Assembly (NCBI GenBank): GCA_946122785.1
Contig: CAMGYJ010000003.1
Span: 1,426,001-1,490,000 of the forward strand
Source: Linum tenue
Taxonomy: Eukaryota > Streptophyta > Magnoliopsida > Malpighiales > Linaceae
Reading direction: 5' to 3'
DNA length: 64,000 nt
Part shown: in pieces, positions 24,027 to 33,652 of the stretch
Position numbering within the stretch: the first letter of the stretch is position 1
How the letters are laid out: every line of letters starts with the position of its first letter
Notes under the pieces: generated by a model
Databases searched by the model: none
Told to the model about the DNA's origin: nothing
The model's input: the letters and a program-made list of their open reading frames with translations, nothing else
Position numbers and translations under genes: made by a program

Positions 24027-24488
24027 CAGTGGCGGATCCAGGGGTGGCCACCCCGGGCCACGGTCCAGCCCTCCTCTGGATCCGGAGCTAGTATAGCTCT
24101 TATGACTTTATCGATTTCAGCCATTCGGCCCAGTGTTATTTTATATAAAATTGTTTGCAAATAGAAAATGGGTCAGATGAACATATTCAAATCGCCCGTT
24201 TCAACAACTACTATGGAGAGAACCTTTTTCAACAATAATACAGGTGAAAAATTATTTGCGTAATAAAATGAGCGATTGATTTCTCGCTGATTGGTTAACT
24301 ATTTTATCTGAAAGAGAGTATGCTATTGGTATGGATGTAGACTCCATTATTGATGAATTCACTACATTAAATTTAAAAGATCGACGTGTACAATTGATAT
24401 TGTAAAAAAACTTTGATTTTTTTTTACAGTATCTAATTTTCTAATAAAATGCGGCACAGTGCTCTATCGTGTCCTGGATCCGCCGCTG
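24027..24488 (+). mobile_element. hAT element relic with transposase C-terminus (copy A)
   Basis: The ends are CAGTGGCGGATCC and GGATCCGCCGCTG, inverted repeats. The flanks GTTATGGT and GTTATAGT match at 7 of 8 bp, fitting a hAT-type 8-bp target duplication. About 24200-24405 on the plus strand still reads as the hAT dimerisation region of the TTF-type zinc-finger transposases (YLRNKMSD, stop, FLADWLTI, then EREYAIGMDVDSI). The rest of the transposase is gone, so this is an internally deleted relic. A related, longer element in reverse orientation is at 30164-30834. Confidence 0.8.
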
Positions 24489-24496
24489 GTTATAGT

Positions 24497-27400
24497 ATAA
24501 CTTTAAATTGTACATTAAAGAACCAATGCTTTATAGCATAATAAAAGTGCTCCTGAACCGATGATCATCCAGAACCTTACCAAAATTAAAGAAAAACATA
24601 TGCAAGAGAACCAACATTTAAAAATCTTACCAAATTGCAGTTTGATTTACCCCTTGATATCAAACTGAACATAATTTTTTGGGACTTCTTTAAAATTGCT
24701 TCTCCATCAACAACATCTTCATATCCGCTAACAATATGCCTTCACGAATCACGATCATCTCCGTCATTGAAACATCTATCTCTACCATCAAATAATATCT
24801 TCCTTCTTCTTAACATCACCATGACATTATCTTCATTATATTATTTTGGTGAATGAATAATTAGTATTAAATTTGATGTTATTTATTATTCTCATATATG
24901 GATTCATTTAGAAGGGAAGTCGTAAGATTAGTTGTGCGGATGTGTGTATAGTGAGTTCTGGGTGGCGGCCAAGTCAATGGCCAAGTAGTATAAGATTTTG
25001 GAAGGTTTATTATATATATTTATACTTTATTCGTTCATTTAGATTATTAAACAACGAATAAAAGATTTACCTAATACATAATCTCAAACATTTCTTTGTT
25101 CTTCCTCTATAATCCTGTTAATTTTGTTACTCCATACCCTAATTTTGTTGTACATCTCTTTGGATTTCTATTAGTTCTCTTATGGCAACCTAAATTCTAT
25201 AGTGTCAATTATTTATTGTATCATAGTTTATTTATTTCCCTCATTTTGTCTGATTATCCTCTAATTATATCTTTATGTTAATTACTTATGGATAGTTGGA
25301 TACCAAGATCATCTCTCTCATCAATTGTTGTCGTACTCTAGTTAACCTAACACCCAACATCATCATTTACATCATTGCATCCTGTATATTGATTGTCTTC
25401 AACGAATTAGTGAAATTTATTGGTGCATTACCACGTGGGATTTATTACTACTATTATTATTGTCTTTCGTATTAGAATATTCGGGGTATTATTATGATTA
25501 TTCGTATTAGTTTACTGTGGCTTTTTGAGGAAGTTATTATTTACTTGTTGGGTTAGAAATAATTTACCTTATTCGAGAGGGAAAGGGCTTGTGAGAGAGT
25601 CCTATAAATATGTATCATAGTTCTTTGCTTTACGTCCGTCAATGAATAATAATCCAGTTTAGTAGAGTTCGTAGTAGTTTTAGGAGTAGAGGTAATGAAG
25701 ATAATCGTTCTCTCGTTGCATTGAAGTTATAATGTGCCATTTATTTGAAAGGTTTGACAGATATCTCAGTGTCAAAGAAGCAGCAAGTATGATCAAGAAG
25801 GATGAAGCAACTACTTTTTGGTTGTTGGCAGCGTCAATTGATAATTTTTCATTCATATTGGGCAGTTAGAACCTTTATTTTGTCGCATTGAATTAATTTT
25901 AGGAGTTAAGATTAAATTGGAAGTATATGAAGAAGTATAGGAAGAAGTTGTAGAAATTCATGTTGATTCTTGATGAAAATAATCTTTTAGAGGGATGTAT
26001 TGATGAACGACTATTTATTATTATTACTATTGAGGGTAAGAATGTTTTCCAACATTTTCTTTTATATTTTTAGCCATCCAAGTCATATTGCCTCCAAACT
26101 CTAATTCTTTATTAGATGACCCAGTATTTTTATAATTTTTATTCCAATTGCTCTCAGTGCTCTTAGTCTCTATCTAGTCTGCGTTATTCCTTATTCTGTT
26201 GTTTATTTCTCTCCTTAATTTCAGACAATTCTCCTTTAGTTGTATCTTTCTACTAATCAATCTCGGGTGCCAAGATCATCACCCTCATCATACCCACTAT
26301 ACCTCCAACATTAGTAAACTATTTCTTCTTCTCTTGCATTAAAATATTTTCAAAGATGAAATATAATTTAGCACAAGTAAAATTTACCCTTCCTTATCTT
26401 CAAACTTGTGTTCCCCTTATAGACTCCGCAATGCTATAACCGGTGAGCTTGGAATAGTTTCCTAGCAGACACTCCAAAAAAACTATCTTCCATGTGATCA
26501 AGAACAATATAGTTAGATCTAGCGATTTTTTTCAAGAAATTGGATCTTGAATTTGTAAAATGAAAATAAATGAGATTCACTGTTTAGTAAAATAATTTAT
26601 GTTTTTGTTGGTATGGTAGTTTTTTCTCGAATAAATGAATATGAAGTTGAAAATAATGGAAGAGTAGAGATAGATTATTACCTACGTGTAGTGTTCCTGA
26701 TATTATTGTACATTTCCCGCAAAAGTACTTGTGGTAGTGTTCTTCAAAATTTTGTGATAGGTTGCATATTCAATATTTCTACTACCAATTCTAACTTTGA
26801 AAACTTTATATTGTATGAAAATACACATTGCCCTAAATATTAATGAAAGAGTCAATATTTATTAATTAATGACTCATTATATTGAAACTCATGTTTACCT
26901 TTTTCCCATCCTGGATTTTCAATTTACTAAGCCCTTACAATAATTTGGTGGAGATTGGTGATCGGGTTTGATCTTTTGACTCTCACTGCTACAATTATCA
27001 TATCCATATGTGATGACTTGTCCTGATTTGTGTCCCGTGATAAATTGTTCAACCTAATACGGACAAACGGATATGGATATGGAGAGAGACTCCAACCATT
27101 TCTAATGCGGGAGTGATTGATGTAATGTAGGGATAATTCAGAATAGTGGTCGCTGAAGTTAAGTGGTGACTTGAATTGTGAAACAAAGAAGAATTGGAGC
27201 TTGAAGAATTATTATTTTATTAATACCTCAAATTACTTTGACTTTCCACCCATGAAGTAGCGAGACAACTGTAAAATAAAACAGCAAAGAATGAAAAGAC
27301 ATAATAGTCCTTCCGTGATGTGCGCAGAGCTCAGCAAAAATTGAATTGGGCGAGTGCTATGGGGAACCTCCTTATATAATTTGTAGGATGTAGGATAACA

Positions 27401-27511
27401 TTTCATATTTATAAAATCCGTTTGTGTTATGGATAGGGACACAGTTAGCAGTGGAGTCAGAAATTTAGCTAATCAATGTCAAAAGAAAAAATAACTTAGT
27501 TTTTATTAATG
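24497..27511. other. AT-rich intergenic, no gene; possible LTR debris near 25.5-25.7 kb
   Basis: No coding or RNA gene recognised. Around 25560-25740 a TCCTATAAATATG motif is followed by a pyrimidine-rich stretch and CGTTCTCTCGTTGCATTG. This resembles the transcribed part of a plant LTR, but I find no ends or partner. Other open frames are under 80 codons and AT-driven. Confidence 0.4.
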
Positions 27512-27516
27512 TTTTA

Positions 27517-27784
27517 TGTTGCGGTTACTTAAACCGTGTTAGTATTGGGCCTTGTTGGGCCTCGTCTGATTCATTGGATTAGGGTTTTAACCCTAAGTTT
27601 ATCTATATAAGCTTAGCTATCGACTTGTGTGATAGCAAACCGTCAAGATGTAATCCTAATAAGAGATCAGTCGTGAGCTCTTATGAGCTCACCGTGGATT
27701 AGTCTCGATCAATCAATCGATCGAGGATACCACGTAAAATCTTGTGTTGTGTGCTCGTTTCCTTCCGCATCATCAAATTCTATA
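27517..27784 (+). repeat. 5' LTR of the non-autonomous element
   Basis: A 268-bp LTR that includes TATATAAGC, a likely core promoter. The final dinucleotide is TA here versus CA in the right LTR, a likely C-to-T change. Confidence 0.85.
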
Positions 27785-29272
27785 TGGTATCAGAGCGAAT
27801 CTCGATCCTTGATTAGGGTTTGAGCTTCCATCCCTCCGCTTCCGTGGTTTCTCGTTTTGGATGAGCAGTCCCGCGCTCCATACGTCCAAGTGACATAGGC
27901 GAAGTCCAATCCGCTTGTTCAATCATCCCTGCTTCATTACCATCATTGACGGCGCCATCGTTGGTCACAGTCAAGGACCCGGGAGTCACGGCGTCAACTG
28001 TGAGACACCTTCCTCGAGCTCACGTCGGGCATCCAGTTCTGTCCTGAATCGCTCATCCGTGGGGTCATTGTCACAGTCGCTAAGTCACAGGTACTCTGCA
28101 GGAGAGCCGATATTCAGTCCGTTTCCCTAGCTACCGTGTGATCCCGACGGGCCTAGATCCAGCGAAGTTCATCCCGACGGGCATAGATCCTCAACAATCG
28201 GGAAAAGAAGTTGTTACTCCTCCGGTCCCTCCTCTGATCGTCATCATTGCCAGTCGCAGAATGCCAAATCACAGTCACCGCCTCCATCAAATTCGGCAGT
28301 GCCATCATGGTTGTCCGCTCCAATATAATTTTGGAGCTCCGTCATTATATTTGCCTCGTCGGAGCTTTCCGCCTCCGACTTGGTCATGCACAAGGATCTC
28401 AATCCAGGTCTATTTCCATCACCTATAATCAAAATTTTGTTTGATGGAGTCGATTGGCCGCTGATGCTACATCTTGCGGCGTGGTAGTCGGGTTTTTTAC
28501 AATTTGCTGGTGTCGGGTCATCTTCACCAAACATTGCCCCCTGGATGTATGTTTTGGCTCCTCAAGTTATTAATTCTACTGGTTGTGGGGCCTTAGCTTT
28601 TGCGACAAATATCAAAGCCTTGCAGTTGCACGTCCTTGTAGCAAAACACCATATTGGTTCCGTTTGAGTTGTTGAGTCGGTAAACTCCAATTCAAGCCGA
28701 GAATTGTTGATTGCAGTTCTTTGTATGGTGGTCTATCATTGGGCAGTGGAAGGTGAGTTTTAGCACCAAGATCAAGCACTTTGATCGGTTTCAACCATCC
28801 GGGTAACGAGGCCTTCACGTACCATAAATTGGTCGTCCCCTGGCGTTCAAAAGGTAGTACGATCATAGAAGTCATCGTCCCTTCATCGTCCAGCTGGCAT
28901 TCACGATCAAAGAAATGGTCGTCCCCTCTTCCGGTTCATTAGTGGGCACATATTAACCATTCATCACCTTTCAAGCCGGGCATTCACGATGTTCATGCTC
29001 CGGCTTGAGGGGGAGAATAGGAGGTCAACATACGTCGGTCGACTAACTCAGTCATCAAGTCGACCGTGATGCACCAAGTGTGTTCCAGTTCAAGAGACGC
29101 AGTCAACCGTCTCCATCGTCAGGTTGTTCAGAGAGAGTCAGTCGTCTCTAATCAACCTTGTCTGAGATGTTATTCATCTTGAGTTTTGTGGTTCAAGCCA
29201 TCATGCTTGTTCTTCACATTTACTTCTTCAAGCTCGACATTCTTGTCATTCATGTCTTCGCTTGAGGGGGAG

Positions 29273-29445
29273 TGTTGCGGTTACTTAAACCGTGTTAGTA
29301 TTGGGCCTTGTTGGGCCTCGTCTGATTCATTGGATTAGGGTTTTAACCCTAAGTTTATCTATATAAGCTTAGCTATCGACTTGTGTGATACCACGTAAAA
29401 TCTTGTGTTGTGTGCTCGTTTCCTTCCGCATCATCAAATTCTACA
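29273..29445 (+). repeat. 3' LTR of the non-autonomous element, internally deleted
   Basis: A 173-bp copy. The ~95 bp between CGACTTGTGTGATA and CCACGTAAAATC of the left LTR are missing; the join lies at a short GATA/GATACC repeat, suggesting a slippage-type deletion. Confidence 0.85.
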
Positions 29446-29583
29446 TTTTACAATAATCTACAAGGTGTTTTCATATGTTAAAAATTATCTAAAACACATT
29501 TATCGTCCAAATTGATGGTGGATAACAAAGAGGTCCTCTGTATTTACTATTGCCATTTATGATTCCCCCTACCACGTAACGTT

Positions 29584-29836
29584 TGTTGGGATATAGGGCT
29601 CGGCCCAAGTGTATATATTGAGTTAGGCCCTTTTGTGTGTTAGCCGTGCTCTCTCTCCATTCCTTAGGAGACTCGGCGAGGGTTAATTAGGAATATATAA
29701 ACCTACATATGTACTCTGTAACAATCATCTGAATAAGAAGATTACTGTTTCGACCGTGGGCTAGTCTCGTTCTCCCTGGACAAGAAAACCACGTAAACAC
29801 CGTATCGATTATCTTTTGTTTCCGTTCCGATTAACA
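29584..29836. mobile_element. Probable solo LTR
   Basis: Starts TGTTGGGATATAGGG, ends GATTAACA, with flanks ACGTT and TCGTT (4 of 5 identical). Inside are AATATATAAACC and a CCACGTAAACACCG block like the LTR ends of the neighbouring element. No internal region or second LTR is present nearby. Confidence 0.6.
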
Positions 29837-30163
29837 TCGTTGGCTCATTCGTAAAAAGAGATGAGAACTATAAACAAATTCATTATTCCCTCCTATTTTC
29901 TAACTTGCTTTTCATTGCCCAAAACATCTTTTCTTTATAAGGATGACATATGTTTATTTTTAATGTTAGGTTTTACTTAAAGCATTTGAACCTGGGATCT
30001 CTAAGTTGAAAAATCAGTAATAGTATATCACTGGATCAAATTCTTATTCGCTTCCATTGCCTAGAACATCTTGCTTCTCTTTCCTTTTCGAAGCCTTTTT
30101 CCAATCTCTCCACGTAGTATGCAATGGGCTATCATCCTAATATATAGTCATTATTGGGAGGTT

Positions 30164-30834
30164 CAGCGGCGGATCCAGGACCCAGTAGAGCACTGAGCCG
30201 CATTTCATTAAGAAATTAGATACCGTAAAAAATGATAGTTTTTTTTTACAATATCAATTATACACGTCCATCTTTTAAATTTTAATATAGTGAATTCAAC
30301 AATAATGGAGTCTACATCCATACCAATAACATACTCTCTTTAAGATAAAATAGTTACTCAGTTGGCGAGAAATTCATCGCTCATTTTGTTGCGCAAATAA
30401 TTTTTCACCTATTTTATTATTGAAAAGGTTCTCTGCATAGTAGTTGTTGAAACGAGCAATGTCAACACTAGACAAATCAATTGACTAATCAATATATATT
30501 GTGTATCAATTTCTACTTTCACCAGGTGCTCTAGTAATTTCTTAAGCGAACAAACCTCATATTTCTTTTAGTCTTTTACGTTTTAGAATTTTAGGTTTCA
30601 TTGTTTGTTTTTCTTTAGATGAGAATCATTGGAACTAGAATTTGCAGGCTAAATTTAGAGTTGTGATTTGAATATGTTCATCTTACCCATTTTCCTAATT
30701 ACACACAATCTTATTATAAAATAACACTAGAACGAATGGCTAACATCGATAAACTCAGAAGGACTATACTAGCTCCGGATCCAGAGGAGGGCTGGGCCGT
30801 GGCCCGGGGTGGCCACCCCCTGGATCCGCCACTG
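30164..30834 (-). mobile_element. hAT element relic (copy B) with perfect 8-bp target duplication
   Basis: The 671-bp element has ends CAGCGGCGGATCC and GGATCCGCCACTG and a perfect duplication GGGAGGTT (30156-30163 and 30835-30842). It is the reverse-oriented, longer relative of the relic at 24027-24488. It shares the GTAGAGCACTG subterminal text, the GGCCACCCC end and a decayed transposase C-terminal stretch (minus strand, about 30280-30430). Its insertion split copy B of the duplicated block, so it arrived after the duplication. Confidence 0.85.
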
Positions 30835-31335
30835 GGGAGGTTCCAAACATCGTTGTCTTGTATACCAAATATATACAGGTAGCATATCGACGCTTACGAG
30901 CTCATACATAGCATATGTGGGAGATGAGAATCTCAATATAACTACTGGGTTCTGACTGAACAAATGAAACATCGCAACTCGGTTAAACGGTGTGATACAC
31001 TGATAAAGAGGTTGTTCCGGGGAGCAAACTTAAAAGTTCAGTTTGCAATCCAAACGCTTTATATGAAACCATTAGTAATCAACCAACCGACCTCATGATC
31101 CATTTCGGTCTGGCCAGGTTATGAAGTTCCAAAGAACACGTAGTTAACCTGGTTTAACTTGTTGTGCTTGACAGGAAATGACAAGTTGTCCCAACAGAGA
31201 TAAACATGTCTCTTAATTTTGCCTATTATCATGTCACGCTCTAGACATACCATTCCCTGTATTTTTACGGTGGTAACTATTGAGATGAGGTGTTATATTC
31301 AAATTTCAAACAACAAAATGGTAATCATGTGGACG

Positions 31336-31344
31336 AAAAAAAAA
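31336..31344 (-). terminator. Pol III oligo-T terminator, dicistron copy 2
   Basis: A nine-T run on the minus strand, 6 nt after the snoRNA end. Confidence 0.75.
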
Positions 31345-31350
31345 GAAGGT

Positions 31351-31438
31351 GAGAGCTCAGCAGTGCCTTCGTTTTCCATCAGAGATGAGGAGAATTGCGA
31401 AGGACCACTTCGCAGAGGCAGGAATCATCACAGCTCTC
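31351..31438 (-). ncRNA. snoR43: Box C/D snoRNA downstream of tRNA-Gly (snoR43-type), copy 2
   Basis: This 88-nt sequence looks identical to copy 1 at 22084-22171: terminal stem GAGAGCT/GCTCTC, C box GTGATGA, D box CTGA and internal CTGATGG. The flanks have diverged far more, so the RNA itself is under selection. It begins about 5 nt after the second tRNA-Gly. The name is inferred from arrangement, as for copy 1. Confidence 0.85.
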
Positions 31439-31443
31439 AAGTT

Positions 31444-31514
31444 TGCACCAGCCGGGAATCGAACCCGGGTCTGTACCGTGGCAGGGTACTATTCTACCAC
31501 TAGACCACTGGTGC
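31444..31514 (-). tRNA. trnG-GCC: tRNA-Gly(GCC), copy 2
   Basis: Apparently identical to the tRNA at 22177-22247 (71 nt, anticodon GCC, intact A and B boxes). CAACAATCA lies directly upstream. It is followed by the snoRNA without an intervening terminator. Confidence 0.97.
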
Positions 31515-31639
31515 TGATTGTTGACAATCCCACATTCTTTAATATATATTGTATGTGCATATATCGCATGTTTATGAAAATCAACTCGATTACAAATACT
31601 CAAAATCCAGATCTCGCGCGGCTTTACTTTCTTCCCACG

Positions 31640-33175
31640 CTTCACACTAACGCCCTCAAACCCTATCCAAAAAACCTAGTCTTCCCCGCCGTCGCCGTAT
31701 CTCTGTCGGTCAGTTCTCTCCTCCTCCTCCTAATCTCTCCGCCGGAGCTTCCGTCTGGTTCTCCCTCGCGATTATCGACCTATTTGCCTTTGCTGTTCTG
31801 TTCTGATTCGATTGAATTTGTGTTTTCTTTTACTGGCAGGTCGGACAGGGGTTTCGATTTTGTTGCTCCGTCATGTCGAATTTCCGGGAACTGAAGAAGA
31901 CGTTGAAGCGCCCTGAAGGTTTGTTGTTTCTCAACGTTTTCCCTCAGTTCTTCCTCTGTTGTGTACAATGGAATTGCTTCAATTTACGGATTAGGGAATC
32001 TAGGTCGTGGTTTAGTGTTCTTTCGTTCTCTGCTTTCGAAGGATGTATTAGGTGTTTGATGCTTGCCTCTAGTTAATTTTACTGTCTCCCATGGTTCTAA
32101 TTGAATTCGGTTTCTGACTATCAGGACCAATCCAGCACTTCAATGCAGAGGTCGAGAGGGCAATGGAGGAGATGGAAGCTGAGGACAAGGAGTTCGCGGA
32201 GCTGGAACGAGAGTTTGATGAGGAACCGAGGATGCCGCGTGCTCGAATTGGTACTGCCCCGGAAGTAGTGGATGTTTGTTGCCTCCCCTGTTAATTTTAC
32301 TGTATTCCTCCATGGTTCTAATTAAGTTCGGTTTCGACTACTATTAGGAAAAATCCAACACTTTAATGCAGCGGTCGAGAGGTCAATGGTGGAGATGGAA
32401 GCTGAGGACAGGGAGTTCGCGGAGCTGGAACGAGAGTTCGAGGAGGAATTCAGGATGCCGTGGGCTCGAATTGGTACTACCCCGAAGTAGTGGATGTTTG
32501 ATGCCTCCCCCGTTAATTTTACTGTCTTCCTCCATGGTTCTAATGAAGTTCAGTTTTCGACTATCAGGAATCCAGCATTTTAATGCAGCGGAGGAATCCA
32601 GGACGCCGCGGGCTCGAATTGGTACTACCCCGGAAGTAGTGGATGTTTGATGCCTCCCCCGTTAATTTTACTGTCTTCCTCCATGGTTTTAATTAAGTTC
32701 AGTTTTCGACTATCAGGATCAATCCATCACTTTAACGAAGCGGTCGAGAGGTCAATGGAGGAGATGGAAGCCGAGGACAAGGAGTTCGAGGAGCTGCAAC
32801 GAGAGTTCGAGGAGGAATTCAGGATGGAGCGGGCTCGAATGGGTACTGCTCCGGAAGTAGTGGATGCTGCAGCTTGGCACGGCAATGGTGCACCTCGTGC
32901 TGCTGGTGGAGGTCTTAGGCGCCCGAGAGACACACATCCGGAGGCTTATTGGCATCAAAGGAGATGACAGATTGCTGCTGTTCGGACAAAATCAAAGAAA
33001 GTTAACTCTTAGAAGGACAGTGATCAACGGTTTGTTGAGCCGAGTTGTTAGAGTCACAATCAGTTTATGTCATAGAACGTTTTCATAAGAATTACGGAGG
33101 TCACGTTGTTAAGTTGAAACCGAGATGAGTCGATTGAGTTATGTATTCAAAAGTTTGATTAGCATTGAATAAAAT
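31640..33175 (+). CDS. Small acidic coiled-coil protein with a fourfold repeated exon
   Basis: I do not recognise the family. Start ATG 31873 opens MSNFRELKKTLKRPEG (exon 31873-31918), preceded by a leader that probably contains an intron ending TGGCAG at about 31840. Four homologous exon copies follow, each after a CTATCAG or CTATTAG acceptor: A 32125-~32272, B from ~32349, C from ~32569, D 32718-32967. Exon 1 spliced to D in frame gives about 99 aa: an acidic, Glu-rich segment (MEEMEAEDKEFEELQREFEEE), then GTAPEVVDAAAWHGNGAPRAAGG and a basic C-terminus ending YWHQRR. Copies A-C stop soon after their conserved core (B has a 1-nt loss near GTTCCCCG, C lacks ~75 bp), so they look like skipped or alternative exons. 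The 3' UTR probably extends to about 33175. Confidence 0.7.
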
Positions 33176-33652
33176 TTATGGGATTCAGCTGAGCTTTCTT
33201 TTCTCCCCCATTTCCCGCGAGAAGTTCGACACGAAAGAATGAAAATGATACGATACTGCGAAGTACGAAACAGTGCACGTGTCGCCGCGTTGGAGGAAAC
33301 AGATGATGAACGGAGTTTTCTCCCTTTCCATTCATTTGATTCCTCTTCATCAGCTCTCATTTTCTCGTCGTCTCTTTCGTGGAGTCGTCGGTAGCTAAGC
33401 TAGTATAGTAGCAAAGCAGTACTGGCAGTAGCTGTGTGTGAAATCCGACATCCAAAAAGGAAAAAGGGAAGAGCTTTTTTCCCCTTTTTTGGGAGCGAAA
33501 TGCTCCTCTTCTTCTTCTTCCTCTAACCACGCGAATCCACAATCTTCTTGTCCTCCCTTCGTCAAAACCCTGCGATTCTCTTTGCGGCAGCCAATTCCGC
33601 CATTGAAGGGTGCCGCTGGGTCTCTCTGTGTCTCTTTCCCCTTGTTTTCGTT

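Larger units (their letters stand above)
27517..29445 (+). mobile_element. Non-autonomous LTR retrotransposon (LARD-like, no gag-pol)
   Basis: Two LTRs (27517-27784 and 29273-29445) starting TGTTGCGGTTACTT and ending in AAATTCTA(C/T)A are flanked by the 5-bp duplication TTTTA (27512-27516 and 29446-29450). A perfect iMet-type primer site TGGTATCAGAGC follows the left LTR directly (27785-27796). A GAGGGGGAG purine tract precedes the right LTR. The ~1.5-kb inside has no reverse transcriptase, integrase or gag motif; the frames of 71-96 codons lack family resemblance. The right LTR lacks about 95 bp present in the left. It would depend on enzymes from another copia-type element. Confidence 0.88.
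29870..31350. repeat. Duplicated block (copy B) upstream of the second tRNA-Gly/snoRNA gene
   Basis: 29870-30163 and 30843-30915 together match 23215-23600 (roughly four-fifths identity by eye), interrupted by the hAT element. The remainder to 31335 weakly matches the flank of copy 1. There is no gene here apart from the RNA genes that follow. Confidence 0.65.

Noticed and set aside
28138..28534. Possible gag frame in the non-autonomous LTR element
   Set aside because: Frames of about 95 codons on both strands have no zinc knuckle, capsid-like or protease motif, so I do not call gag.
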